Shown here: piece after piece, positions 28,427-37,200 of the stretch
Layout: each line of letters opens with the position of its first letter
Numbering within the stretch: the stretch's first letter is position 1
Assembly: GCA_965657825.1 (NCBI GenBank)
Contig: CBFHQG010000007.1
Location: 1 to 43,937, forward strand
Direction: 5' to 3'
Source of the DNA: M55B157 sp965657825
GTDB lineage: Bacteria > Actinomycetota > Actinomycetes > S36-B12
Length of the DNA stretch: 43,937 bases
The notes under the pieces: generated by a model
The model's input: the letters and a program-made list of their open reading frames with translations, nothing else
Told to the model about the DNA's origin: nothing
Database searches by the model: none
Translations under genes and position numbers: made by a program

Positions 28427-29406
28427 GACAGCAGCCACCACCCCACGAGCACACTGGCCACGATCGCCACCACTGCAGTCGCCGGCGCGAAACGCATCGC
28501 GAATGACTTGCCGAAGGTACCGGCCTGCAGCGAGATCAACTTCAAGTCGACCATCGGACCGACCACCATGAAGGTGAGCTTCGCGGTGAGCGAGAACTCC
28601 GTGAAGCTCGCTGCGACGAACGCATCCGCCTCCGAACAGATGGAGAGCACCACGGCGAGCCCGGCCATGACCAGGATCGACAGCATCGGGTTATCCGCGA
28701 CCGTCTTCATGATGCCGGGCGGTACCAGCACGTTGATCGCTGCGGCCGCGAGCGCGCCGAGGACGAGGAAGCCACCCGCGTGCAGGAAGTCATGCGCTGC
28801 GGTCAACCGGAAGGTGTGCCAGGAATTGGAGCCGACGAGGTGTCCGCGAGGTCCGATACGCAACCAGCGAGCTTTACCGAATCGCAGCCACAGCCACCCG
28901 ATGATCACCGCGGTTGCCAGAGAGGCGACGAAACGAGCGAGCACCATCTCGGGTTGACCCGCGAAAGCGACGAACGTCGCGGCGAGCACGATCGGGTTGA
29001 TCGCCGGAGCAGACAGGAGGAAGGCGAGTGCAGCCGCAGGGGTGACACCCCGGCTCATCAGGCCGTTGGCCACGGGCACTGAAGCGCATTCGCACCCGGG
29101 AATGATCGCCCCGGCCGCGCCCGCCACCGGTACCGCGAGCGCTTTGTTCTTCGGTAGGGCCTTGCGCCAGAACGATGCGGGGACGAAGGCGGCGATGGCT
29201 CCGGATAGAACGACGCCGAGGACGAGGAAGGGTAGCGCCTGCACCACGATGGCGACGAAGACCGTTGCGCCGGTCTGCAGGGCAGGATGGTCGTCGAACA
29301 TCCCGACCAGCCAGCTCTGCCCCACGATCAGCACCAGCAGGCCGAGAGCGAGCAACTCCAAGGACCCGGGTCGGTAGCCCGAACGTGCGGTCGACTGCTC
29401 GGTCAT
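28423..29406 (-). CDS. YraQ/ArsP_2-type permease (DUF318), partner of TIGR03943 protein
   Basis: A 327-residue permease with about eight to ten transmembrane segments. The conserved GCECASVPV (~residue 105, two Cys) and the membrane motif SAPAINPIVLAATF (~residue 130) characterise the DUF318 family. A second motif, CSEADAFVAASFTEF (~residue 255), carries a Cys in a helix. The ATG overlaps the uppS stop (ATGA) and its own stop overlaps the TIGR03943 start. Related ArsP proteins export methylarsenite; the substrate here is unknown, with a transition metal favoured by context. Confidence 0.88.
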   Translation of the reverse strand: MTEQSTARSGYRPGSLELLALGLLVLIVGQSWLVGMFDDHPALQTGATVFVAIVVQALPFLVLGVVLSGAIAAFVPASFWRKALPKNKALAVPVAGAAGAIIPGCECASVPVANGLMSRGVTPAAALAFLLSAPAINPIVLAATFVAFAGQPEMVLARFVASLATAVIIGWLWLRFGKARWLRIGPRGHLVGSNSWHTFRLTAAHDFLHAGGFLVLGALAAAAINVLVPPGIMKTVADNPMLSILVMAGLAVVLSICSEADAFVAASFTEFSLTAKLTFMVVGPMVDLKLISLQAGTFGKSFAMRFAPATAVVAIVASVLVGWWLLS

Positions 29407-30215
29407 GCTGTCTCCGTTGCAGCGGAGTCCGCCGCGACCTCACCCGTGATCGGATTTGGCAGCGCGCCACCGTATCTGCGATCACGGGAGGCGTAGGCCT
29501 CACAGGCTGCCCACAGATGGCGGCGATCGACGTCGGGCCACAGTTCATCGAGGAACACCATTTCTGCGTAGGCCGATTGCCACAGCAGGAAGTTGCTGAT
29601 CCGCTGCTCACCCGATGTGCGAAGGAACAGATCCACGTCGGGCATATCAGGCTCGTCGAGATGACGCGCGATCATGCGCTCATCGACCTTGCTCGGATCG
29701 ATACGCCCCTCCGCCACTCCGCGAGCGATCTGGGCCGCCGCATCGGCGATCTCGGCACGACCGCCGTAGTTGACGCACATCGTGAGGGTCAGCGTCGTGT
29801 TGTGGCGGGTGAGTTCCTCGGCGGTGCGCAACTCGTTGATCACGCTGCGCCACAGGCGTCGCGGTCGACCCGCCCATCGCACGCGCACCCCCAGGTCGTT
29901 CATCTCATCGCGGCGCCGGTGGACCACATCGCGGTTGAACCCCATCAGGAAACGCACCTCGTCTGGAGAGCGCTTCCAGTTCTCCGTGGAGAACGCGTAG
30001 GCGCTCAGCCAGGGGATGCCGAGTTCGATCGCACCATGGACGATGTCGAGCAGCGCGAACTCGCCGGCTTCATGCCCTGCGGTTCGCGGCAGCCCCCGCT
30101 GTTTAGCCCAGCGACCGTTGCCGTCCATCACGATGGCGACGTGCCGGGGTAGCAGACCCTGCGGGATCTGCGGGGGTGTCGCCCCCGAGGGGTGCGGGGT
30201 GGGCTGCCTGGGCAC
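29403..30215 (-). CDS. uppS: Isoprenyl transferase, undecaprenyl diphosphate synthase-like (UppS)
   Basis: A cis-prenyltransferase of 270 residues. The catalytic Asp is in VAIVMDGNGRWAKQRG (~residue 30), followed by YAFSTENWKRSP (~80) and the C-terminal DLFLRTSGEQRISNFLLW (~residue 205). It makes the lipid carrier for cell-wall synthesis. The GTG at 30215 is chosen because GAGG lies upstream and the N-terminus has normal length; a longer frame would overlap recO and is Arg-rich. It sits 44 bp after recO and overlaps the permease gene at ATGA, which ties a wall-precursor enzyme to the metal permease pair. Confidence 0.93.
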   Translation of the reverse strand: MPRQPTPHPSGATPPQIPQGLLPRHVAIVMDGNGRWAKQRGLPRTAGHEAGEFALLDIVHGAIELGIPWLSAYAFSTENWKRSPDEVRFLMGFNRDVVHRRRDEMNDLGVRVRWAGRPRRLWRSVINELRTAEELTRHNTTLTLTMCVNYGGRAEIADAAAQIARGVAEGRIDPSKVDERMIARHLDEPDMPDVDLFLRTSGEQRISNFLLWQSAYAEMVFLDELWPDVDRRHLWAACEAYASRDRRYGGALPNPITGEVAADSAATETA

Positions 30216-30259
30216 CGCACCATCCTCGCATCCGGTGGCCCACCGACCGGGGATCGTCC

Positions 30260-30991
30260 TCAGGCGCGTTCGACCAGGGGCAGTGAGCGTAGGGATCGCT
30301 CCAGGTGCCAGGTCAGCAGCGCCGCGGCCAACCCGGCGCCCTCTCGACGATGGCGGGGATCGCTCGCGTCGGCGGTGGCCCAGTCTCCACTCAGCAGGGC
30401 ACCGAGCAGAAGCAGGGTCTCCGGTGCCGGTGCGGCGCTCCCTGGGACCCGACACGCCGCGCACAGGGCCCCTCCATGGCCGACCGAGAAGGCCCGGTGC
30501 GGACCCGGGGAACTGCAGCGGGCGCAATCGGCGAAGGAGGCCGACCATCCCGCGATGGCCAGGGACCGCAGCACGAAGGCGTCCAGGATCAGGCCGGGAT
30601 CGTGGGTGCGGGCGACGAGCGTGCGCAGGGCACCGACCAGGAGCAGGTACTGCGGCACTGCCGGCTCACCCTCGACCGGTGTCATGCGCTCGGTGGTCTC
30701 CAGCATCGCCGTACCTGACGTCCAGCAGGCATAGTCCGCAGCCAGGCGCGAGCCGTGGGTGTCCAGCGACTCCACCTGCGTCACCGTGTCGAGGGTGCGT
30801 CCGGTGTAGAACTGCACGTCGACCCGGCCGAACGGCTCCAGCCGCGAGCCGAACCGGCTACCGGTGCGGCGGACTCCCTTGGCGACCGCGCGGACCCTTC
30901 CGTGGTCGCGGGTGAGCAGGGTGATGATGCGGTCGGCCTCGCCGAGACGCTGGGTGCGCAGCACCACTCCCTCATCGCGATAGGTCGGCAC
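30260..30991 (-). CDS. recO: DNA repair protein RecO
   Basis: A 243-residue recombination mediator. N-terminal OB-fold (YRDEGVVLRTQRLGEADRIITLLTRDHGR, split across ~residues 4-32), a helical middle and a zinc finger with CARC (~residue 157) and CAAC (~177). It loads RecA on SSB-coated gaps with RecR. Followed by uppS and preceded by a 39-nt space and an inverted repeat that lies just past era. The actinobacterial order era-recO-uppS is preserved. Confidence 0.94.
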   Translation of the reverse strand: MPTYRDEGVVLRTQRLGEADRIITLLTRDHGRVRAVAKGVRRTGSRFGSRLEPFGRVDVQFYTGRTLDTVTQVESLDTHGSRLAADYACWTSGTAMLETTERMTPVEGEPAVPQYLLLVGALRTLVARTHDPGLILDAFVLRSLAIAGWSASFADCARCSSPGPHRAFSVGHGGALCAACRVPGSAAPAPETLLLLGALLSGDWATADASDPRHRREGAGLAAALLTWHLERSLRSLPLVERA

Positions 30992-31012
30992 TCCCCCATT
31001 GTGACCCGTCGG

Positions 31013-31073
31013 GAACCGAAATCCGCAACACGCTCCTCATGGAAAACGTGCGGATTGTTGCGGATTTCGGTTC
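31013..31073. repeat. Intergenic 18-bp inverted repeat beginning at the era stop codon
   Basis: GAACCGAAATCCGCAACA (31013-31030) and its exact reverse complement (31056-31073) flank a 25-bp loop. The right arm includes the era stop codon, and the left arm ends 22 bp from the recO start. The inner 12 bp of each arm, GAAATCCGCAAC, recur in a second inverted repeat at 39911-39964. It may be a terminator or a dispersed palindromic element. Confidence 0.85.
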
Positions 31074-31996
31074 TAAAAGCCCAGGCGGCGGAGTTGGCGG
31101 GGGTCGCGCTGCCAGTCCTTGGCCACCTTCACATGCAGATCGAGGAACACCGGGGTGCCCAGCAGCGCCTCGATCCCTCGGCGCGCATTCGTCCCGACCT
31201 GCTTCAGTCGCGCTCCCCGATGACCGATGACGATGCCCTTCTGGCTGTCCCGCTCGACGAAGACGATCGCGCGGATATCGATCAGCGGCGACTCCTCTGG
31301 CCGATCCTCACGCAGACCCATCTCATCGACGACCACGGCGATGGAGTGGGGCAGTTCGTCACTGACCCCCTCGAGGGCCGCCTCGCGGATGAGTTCGGCC
31401 ACAAGGGTTTCCTCCGGTTCATCGGTGATCTCACCGTCGGGGTACAGGGCCGGCCCCTCGGGCATCGCCGCGACGAGCAGATCGGTCAACAGGTCGACCT
31501 GGTCTCCGGCCAGCGCGGAAACCGGGATGATCTGCGACCACTCGATCCCCAGTCGGGCACCGAGGTCACCAACCTCGACGAGACGCTCGGCGACTGTAGA
31601 GGGGGCGACGGCGTCGGTCTTGGTGACCACCGCGAAGGTGCTGGCTCCGGACGGTCGGGCGCGGGCGAGCGCTCGCGCGACGAACTCATCACCGGGTCCC
31701 ACCGGCGCGTCAGCAGCAATACACAGGGCGGCGACATCGACATGCGCCCAGGCCTCGCGCACCGCATCATTCAGTCGCTGACCCAGCAGGGTGCGTGGCT
31801 TGTGCAGCCCGGGAGTATCCAGCAGCACGACCTGTGCATCGGGTCGGTTCACCACCCCGCGGATCACGTGCCGCGTGGTCTGCGGCCGATTCGACGTGAT
31901 GGCGATCTTGGCTCCCACCAGGGCGTTGGCCAGCGTCGACTTGCCCGCATTCGGTCGACCGACCAGACACGCCAGCCCGCAGCGGAACCCGCTCAT
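31073..31996 (-). CDS. era: GTPase Era
   Basis: Essential GTPase for 16S rRNA/30S maturation, 307 residues. G domain: GRPNAGKST (G1, ~residue 13), LDTPGLH (G3, ~59), TKTD (G4, ~125), with switch I region NRPQTTRH. C-terminal KH domain ends with the RNA-binding GHRGARLKQVGTNARRGIE (~residues 260-278). ATG overlaps the EamA gene stop (ATGA). It is the last gene in the hrcA-to-era run. Confidence 0.96.
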   Translation of the reverse strand: MSGFRCGLACLVGRPNAGKSTLANALVGAKIAITSNRPQTTRHVIRGVVNRPDAQVVLLDTPGLHKPRTLLGQRLNDAVREAWAHVDVAALCIAADAPVGPGDEFVARALARARPSGASTFAVVTKTDAVAPSTVAERLVEVGDLGARLGIEWSQIIPVSALAGDQVDLLTDLLVAAMPEGPALYPDGEITDEPEETLVAELIREAALEGVSDELPHSIAVVVDEMGLREDRPEESPLIDIRAIVFVERDSQKGIVIGHRGARLKQVGTNARRGIEALLGTPVFLDLHVKVAKDWQRDPRQLRRLGF

Positions 31997-32910
31997 ACCG
32001 CAACCACCTCACTGCGTCGCTGGGAGCGATCCGACAACCCGAGGATCCCGAGTGCGACGACGATGAGAATGCAGCCGATCCACCCGCGCAGTCCCATGGC
32101 CTCACCGAGCACAGCCACTCCGAGCAGCGTCGCCACCACCGGTTCGGCGAGGTTCAACGTCGCGATATGGCCCGGCTGCAAAGTGCGAAGCCCCACACCG
32201 AACAGCACATAGGCGAGGGTCGTGGTGGCCAGGCCGAGCCAGAGCACCAGCGCTACGCCCTGCGGACTCCACCACCAGGTGCCAGCGGCAATGAACAGCG
32301 GGATCGTGACCAGGGCGGCGAGGGAGAACGATGCACCCAGGACATGGGTCGCCGACTCGCCGCTGCGGGTCAAGCGGACACCCAGCACGGTGTACACCGC
32401 GTAGGAGGCACCCGCTCCCATCGCTGCGATGATCCCCAGCAGGTCGCGCGATTGTCCGTCGCCGAGGGTGAGCAGCGCCATCCCGAACACCGCGAGGACA
32501 GTCGAGACCGCCCACACCACGCCCGGGGCGCCCTCGCGCAGCCACCAGCCCAGGACACCGGCCAGGAACGGCGCCAGCGCCAAGCTGGCCAACGTGCCGA
32601 CGGCCACACCGGTACGGGCGACTCCGAAGAAAAACAACGACTGGTAGGCCGCCACCGCCACACCCATCAACCACAGAAGCGGGCGGCGCCACAGGCGCGC
32701 GAGGGCTCGGCGGCCGGACAGGCTGATCGCCACGATCGCCACCAGCCCCACGGCGCCCACGATGAGTCGTACGGCGGCGATCGCCGGCGCCGTCGCCGCC
32801 GGTCCCACGAGGGTGACAGCGGCTGCTGAGGTACCGAACAGTGCTGCGGCTGCGAGTACCGCGAGAACCCCCGTCGAGGCCGTCGGCGCGACGAGCCGGG
32901 GTGTCGTCAT
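31993..32910 (-). CDS. EamA/DMT-superfamily transporter
   Basis: A 305-residue membrane protein with about ten helices and two EamA repeats; the first begins LAVLAAAALFGTSAAAVTLV (~16-35) and the second starts near GIIAAMGAGASYAVYTVLG (~155). DMT proteins export amino acids, nucleotides or metabolites; substrate unknown. It lies between the deaminase-like gene and era with ATGA overlaps on both sides. ATG at 32910 chosen from the overlap and the normal length. Confidence 0.88.
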   Translation of the reverse strand: MTTPRLVAPTASTGVLAVLAAAALFGTSAAAVTLVGPAATAPAIAAVRLIVGAVGLVAIVAISLSGRRALARLWRRPLLWLMGVAVAAYQSLFFFGVARTGVAVGTLASLALAPFLAGVLGWWLREGAPGVVWAVSTVLAVFGMALLTLGDGQSRDLLGIIAAMGAGASYAVYTVLGVRLTRSGESATHVLGASFSLAALVTIPLFIAAGTWWWSPQGVALVLWLGLATTTLAYVLFGVGLRTLQPGHIATLNLAEPVVATLLGVAVLGEAMGLRGWIGCILIVVALGILGLSDRSQRRSEVVAV

Positions 32911-33263
32911 GGATCCGGTGTCGTGGTCCGCACGACCGTGCCATCGACCGAGCACACGATGACGCGAACCCCGGTCCCTCCCAAATCTGCGAGCACCCGG
33001 GTCGGCGGGATCTGATCGGGATCAGTAGCGACGATGACCGCAGCTTCAAGGCCACGAGCACCGCTGATCCAAGCCTGGGCCGCTGCAATCTCGATGGCCG
33101 AGAGGTTCATACTCGGCATCACCGCATCCGCAGCCGCGTACGTGCGTCCGGTTTCATCGCGGACCGCGGCACCGTGATCGACGCGGATGCGCTCGCGGGC
33201 CCCGCGTGCGAGCGTGACGAGCTTGGCGTCCTCAGGGTCTAGATCGGCCGTCGACCCGCTCAT
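32907..33263 (-). CDS. Cytidine deaminase-like protein with degenerate zinc site (Rv2365c-like)
   Basis: A 118-residue protein with the cytidine-deaminase fold pattern (DGRTYAAA-like strand, helix NLSAIEIAAAQAWISGA, strand AAVIVATD). The zinc ligands of CDA (Cys/His-Ala-Glu and Pro-Cys-x2-Cys) are not present: the helix has SAIE and no CxxC follows. The same degeneration occurs in the actinobacterial family that sits between corC and era, such as Rv2365c. It is therefore probably not an active deaminase. Its start overlaps the corC stop by one base (TGATG). Confidence 0.8.
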   Translation of the reverse strand: MSGSTADLDPEDAKLVTLARGARERIRVDHGAAVRDETGRTYAAADAVMPSMNLSAIEIAAAQAWISGARGLEAAVIVATDPDQIPPTRVLADLGGTGVRVIVCSVDGTVVRTTTPDP

Positions 33264-34585
33264 CAGTCGTCGTCCTCCTGCTCATCCTGGTGGTCATCGT
33301 CTGTATCAGGGAGACGACGGGCGAGCACCGAACCGATGCGGTTGCGTCGACCAGCGCCCTGCTCGGCGACGAGTATCCAACCCTCGACTTCGATGCTGGC
33401 ATCCGGGATGGGAACGCGACCGAGTCGCTTCGCGACGAGTCCGAGGACGCTGTCGACACCCTCCTCGTCACCTTCGATCTCCAGGCCGACCAGGGCTGCG
33501 AAGTCATCGATGTTCATCCGCGAACTGACCCGGTAGGAACCATCCTCCAGTGCGGTTACCTCCGGGGCCGCGGTGTCGTACTCGTCATCGATCTCACCCA
33601 CGATCTCTTCGAGGATGTCCTCGATGGTGACGATGCCGGCAGTCCCGCCGTACTCGTCCACGACGACCGCCATGTGCACTCGCGCCGCCTGCATATCGGT
33701 GAGCATCTCGTCGGCGACCTTACTGTCAGGCACGAAGTAGGCAGATCGCATCAGAGATTCGACCACCTCACCCCGCTCGGAATCCCGATCATCGAAGACC
33801 CGGCGCATGATGTCCTTCAGGTACACGATGCCGACCACATCATCCGTGCTCTCCCGGATGACCGGGATCCGAGAGAAACCCGATCGCAGGCACAGCGACA
33901 TCGCCTGGCGGAGGGTCTTGTCATGCTCGATGAAGACGACCTCTGTCCGCGGCACCATGACTTCGCGTGCGAATGTGTCGCCGAGCTCGAAGACCGAGTG
34001 GATCATCTTGCGCTCGACATCCTCGATCACGCTGTTCTCCCCCGCGAGATCGACCATCTCGCGCAGTTCAGCCTCAGTCGCGAATGGACCCGAGCGGAAT
34101 CCGCGCCCAGGTGTCAGGGCGTTGCCGATCAGAATCAGCAGTGTTGCCAGCGGGCTGAGCGCACCGGCGATCAGTCGAGCGGGACGGGCCGCCCGTACGG
34201 CGATCCGGTCGGCGTGCTGGGTACCCAGAGTTCGGGCGGCGACACCGAGCACGACGTAACTGACGATCACCATGATGGCGACGGCCAGGGTGAGAGACCC
34301 CCACAGCGGCCAGTCGCCGCGCACGGACAGGGCCGTGATCGCGACGTAGACGACCAGGGCGGTCGCCGTCGTCGCAGCGATAGTGGACAAGAACAGCAGG
34401 ACGTTGACATATCGGGGTCGATCGTCGATGACGATCGCGAGCTGGTCTGCGCCCCTGCGCTCCTCGCGACGGAACTCATCCACCCGACTGCGGGATACCC
34501 GTCCGATCGCGGTCTCCGCACCGATGAGGAGGGCGGCAAGCGCCACGAGAAGCCCCGCAGCGATCAGCGTGATGATCTCGCTCAT
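33263..34585 (-). CDS. CNNM/CorC-HlyC family protein (CBS-pair transporter-like)
   Basis: A 440-residue protein with an N-terminal CNNM (DUF21) membrane domain (about four helices, residues ~1-190). A CBS pair follows (~210-330; VPRTEVVFIE at its start, DEYGGTAGIVTIEDILEEIVGEIDD at its end). A C-terminal CorC_HlyC domain contains the MNIDDFAALVGLEIEGDEEGVDS segment (split near residues 350-380). Members bind Mg2+/ATP and contribute to Mg/Co homeostasis. The acidic tail (DTDDDHQDEQEDDD) is typical. ATG at 34585 overlaps the ybeY stop (ATGA). Confidence 0.92.
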   Translation of the reverse strand: MSEIITLIAAGLLVALAALLIGAETAIGRVSRSRVDEFRREERRGADQLAIVIDDRPRYVNVLLFLSTIAATTATALVVYVAITALSVRGDWPLWGSLTLAVAIMVIVSYVVLGVAARTLGTQHADRIAVRAARPARLIAGALSPLATLLILIGNALTPGRGFRSGPFATEAELREMVDLAGENSVIEDVERKMIHSVFELGDTFAREVMVPRTEVVFIEHDKTLRQAMSLCLRSGFSRIPVIRESTDDVVGIVYLKDIMRRVFDDRDSERGEVVESLMRSAYFVPDSKVADEMLTDMQAARVHMAVVVDEYGGTAGIVTIEDILEEIVGEIDDEYDTAAPEVTALEDGSYRVSSRMNIDDFAALVGLEIEGDEEGVDSVLGLVAKRLGRVPIPDASIEVEGWILVAEQGAGRRNRIGSVLARRLPDTDDDHQDEQEDDD

Positions 34586-35049
34586 CGCTCCCCCCGGGTC
34601 GCGGTTCGCCACGCCTCGAGCAATTCGCCCTGCAGGTCGAACATCACCCGATGCTCCTCCGGCTCGGCGTGATCGAAACCCACAAGGTGCAGCATGCCGT
34701 GGGTTACCAGCAGATCCATCTCATCCTCCCGGGCGTGTCCGGCTCCCACCGCCTGTCGCTCGGCGAATGCGGGGCACAGGACGATGTCGCCGAGGATCCC
34801 CTTCGGTGCAGGCCCATCGACTGGTCCGGGCCGCATCTCGTCCATCGGGAACGACATCACATCGGTCGGGCCCGGTTCATCCATCCACTGCTGGTGCAAC
34901 TGCGCCATCCGGTCCTCGTCGACGCAGGCGACCGAGACGGTGCAGTCAGGATCCAGTCTCAGCCGATCGAGCACGAAGGTGATCAGCGAGTCGATCCGGT
35001 GGGGATCGACCCACAACTCGGATGATTCATCGACGATGTCGATGCTCAC
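34582..35049 (-). CDS. ybeY: Endoribonuclease YbeY
   Basis: A single-strand-specific metallo-RNase for 16S rRNA maturation and 70S quality control, 155 residues. The zinc site is HGMLHLVGFDH (~residues 119-129), with the conserved TDVMSFPMDE and GDIVLCP loops (~62-90). The GTG start at 35049 overlaps the phoH stop (GTGA). It sits beside phoH, as in most bacteria, and in the same run as era, a protein with which YbeY interacts functionally. Confidence 0.95.
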   Translation of the reverse strand: MSIDIVDESSELWVDPHRIDSLITFVLDRLRLDPDCTVSVACVDEDRMAQLHQQWMDEPGPTDVMSFPMDEMRPGPVDGPAPKGILGDIVLCPAFAERQAVGAGHAREDEMDLLVTHGMLHLVGFDHAEPEEHRVMFDLQGELLEAWRTATRGER

Positions 35050-36053
35050 CGGCGACCCCGGGACTCACGGCGGTGCTCATCATGGCTGACGACCTGCTCG
35101 TCGTGTCGCGCGTAGGCATCCACGATCTGACCCACGAGCCGATGGCGGACCACATCTCGACTGGTCAACCGGCAGAACTCCACGTCCTCGATGCCGGTGA
35201 GGATGTCCTCCACGACCCGCAGTCCACTACTCGAACCGGCCGGGAGATCGATCTGGGTGACATCCCCGGTCACCACCATCGTCGAACCGAACCCGAGGCG
35301 GGTCAGGAACATCTTCATCTGCTCAGGAGACGTGTTCTGCGCCTCGTCCAGGATGATGAACGCATCGTTGAGGGTCCGACCGCGCATATAGGCAAGCGGT
35401 GCGACCTCGATTGTTCCTCCGGTGATGAGCCGCGGAATGGAGTCCGCGTCGATCATGTCGTGCAGGGCGTCATACAGCGGACGCAGATACGGGTCGATCT
35501 TCTCCGAGAGGGTCCCGGGCAGGAAACCGAGGCGTTCACCGGCCTCGACCGCAGGGCGGGTGAGGATGATCCGGGTCACCTGCTTGTCCTGCAGAGCCTG
35601 CACAGCCTTTGCGACGGCGAGGTAGGTCTTGCCCGTTCCGGCCGGACCGATGCCGAACGTGATGGTGTGCGCGTCGATCGCATCGACATATCGCTTCTGA
35701 TTGAGGGTCTTGGCGCGGATGGTCTTGCCGCGATTGGAGAGGATGTTCGTCGAGAGAACCTCCGCCGGCCGCTGCCCCTCACGCAACAGTGCGACGCTGC
35801 GCTCGAGTGATTCAGCGGTCATGCCCTGACCGGTGCGCAGGACGGCGAGCATTTCGGCGATCAGCACCTCGAATAGGCCCACCTCTTCGGCCTCACCCTT
35901 GACGGTGATCTCGTTGCCGCGCACCAGGATGTCGACATCGGGGAACAGCCGCTCCAGAAGCGTGAGCAACTCATCACCGGCGCCGACGACAGCCACCATC
36001 GGCTGTGAGGATGGAATGACGATGGTGGCGTGAGCCTGCGGTTGTTCGCTCAT
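35046..36053 (-). CDS. PhoH-family ATPase
   Basis: A 335-residue protein with an N-terminal KH-like region, Walker A GPAGTGKTYLA (~residue 142), Walker B FIILDEAQNTSPEQMK (~235), and a sensor-like VVTGDVTQIDLP (~265). The family has RNA-linked ATPase/helicase functions, and the chromosomal neighbour of YbeY fits a ribosome or RNA role. The ATG at 36053 overlaps the HIT gene by one base (TGATG); an upstream in-frame start would enter the HIT gene and was rejected. Confidence 0.93.
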   Translation of the reverse strand: MSEQPQAHATIVIPSSQPMVAVVGAGDELLTLLERLFPDVDILVRGNEITVKGEAEEVGLFEVLIAEMLAVLRTGQGMTAESLERSVALLREGQRPAEVLSTNILSNRGKTIRAKTLNQKRYVDAIDAHTITFGIGPAGTGKTYLAVAKAVQALQDKQVTRIILTRPAVEAGERLGFLPGTLSEKIDPYLRPLYDALHDMIDADSIPRLITGGTIEVAPLAYMRGRTLNDAFIILDEAQNTSPEQMKMFLTRLGFGSTMVVTGDVTQIDLPAGSSSGLRVVEDILTGIEDVEFCRLTSRDVVRHRLVGQIVDAYARHDEQVVSHDEHRRESRGRR

Positions 36054-36421
36054 CAGCCGGGCGGCCAACTCAGTCCACGGCCGCCCAGCACGTGCACATG
36101 CGCGTGGAAGACCGTCTGACCGCCACCCTCGCCGGTGTTGGCCACCATTCGATAACCGTCCGCGGCCATGCCCTCGGCGCGGGCAACATCGACCGCGGCG
36201 GACATGACCTCGGCGAGCAGGTGCGGATCCGCCTCGGCGATCGACGCCACATCACGATGGTGCTGTTTGGGGATCACCAGGATATGGACGGGCGCAGCCG
36301 GTGAGATATCCCGGAAGGCAAGGGTCGTGGGGGTCTCCTGGACGACATCAGCCGGGATGTCCCCTGCGACCAGGCGGCAGAACAGGCAGTCCGGCGCTCC
36401 TGCGTCGTTGGCGTCGCTCAC
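36053..36421 (-). CDS. HIT-family nucleotide-binding hydrolase
   Basis: A 122-residue HINT-type protein with an N-terminal Cys pair CLFCRL (~residue 13-16), strand VHILVIPKQHH, and the histidine triad FHAHVHVLGGR (~residues 104-114). Such proteins hydrolyse aminoacyl- or phosphoramidate-AMP. GTG start overlaps the rsmE stop (GTGA). One of the ten-gene leftward chain. Confidence 0.94.
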   Translation of the reverse strand: MSDANDAGAPDCLFCRLVAGDIPADVVQETPTTLAFRDISPAAPVHILVIPKQHHRDVASIAEADPHLLAEVMSAAVDVARAEGMAADGYRMVANTGEGGGQTVFHAHVHVLGGRGLSWPPG

Positions 36422-37200
36422 GACGATGATCCTGTCACGGATCTGTGATCTGTCACGGGGGAGGCAGGCCAGCGCAGCGCCGAGGCGATGATCGCGACGG
36501 CGATCGAACCGGCCGTCGATGTGCGCAGCACCGTGGGTCCCAGGGATGCCCGTCGTGCCCCGGCAGCCTCGAACGCGGCAGTCTCGGCAGCGTCGATGCC
36601 GCCCTCCGGCCCCACGACGATCACCAGATCCCCCGAGCCGGCATCCTGTCCAAGCAACTCGGTCAGATACTCACCGGCCCCGTCGAGCAGGAAGGCTCCC
36701 GAAGATCCTTGGATCCACGCGCAGGCACCGGCGAGGTCCACCGGGGCGGTGACATCGGGAAGCCAAGCCCGTCGGGACTGCTTCATCGCCTCCCGAGCCG
36801 TCGCCCGCCACCGGGTGAGACCCCGCTGGATCCGCTCCCCCTCCCAGGCAGCGACGCTGCGAGCAGCCGACCAGGGCACGATGACATCGACACCCACCTC
36901 GGTGAGGACCTCCACGGCTCGCTCGCCGCGGTCACCCTTGGCCAGTGCCTGGATGGCGATGATGCGTCGATCCGGTGCTGGCTCGTCGACAATCTCTTCA
37001 ACGGTCATGCTGACGGCATCGCGGGTAACCGCGGTCACGGTGCCGCGAGCACGACGCCCGCGACCATCCACCACGTCGATGACCTCACCCGTTCGCAGCC
37101 GGCGCACCCGGGAAGCGTGACGCGCCTCCTCTCCGTCAATGACGAGTCGATCGACGGGACCTCCGGGGAGGGCATCGAGGAGGAAGACCGGAGGGGTCAC
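36418..37200 (-). CDS. rsmE: 16S rRNA m3U1498 methyltransferase RsmE
   Basis: A 260-residue SPOUT-class methyltransferase. The PUA-like N-terminus (HASRVRRLRTGEVIDVVDG) binds RNA. The trefoil knot at the C-terminus has VIVVGPEGGIDAAE (~residue 200) and LGPTVLRTSTA (~230), the SAM-binding loops. GTG start overlaps the dnaJ stop (GTGA), the common dnaJ-rsmE pairing. Confidence 0.93.
   Translation of the reverse strand: MTPPVFLLDALPGGPVDRLVIDGEEARHASRVRRLRTGEVIDVVDGRGRRARGTVTAVTRDAVSMTVEEIVDEPAPDRRIIAIQALAKGDRGERAVEVLTEVGVDVIVPWSAARSVAAWEGERIQRGLTRWRATAREAMKQSRRAWLPDVTAPVDLAGACAWIQGSSGAFLLDGAGEYLTELLGQDAGSGDLVIVVGPEGGIDAAETAAFEAAGARRASLGPTVLRTSTAGSIAVAIIASALRWPASPVTDHRSVTGSSS

Noticed and set aside
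29403..30548. Longer N-terminus of UppS extending into recO
   Set aside because: The extension is low-complexity Arg/Pro/Gly and lies on the reverse of real coding sequence; GTG at 30215 gives the usual length.
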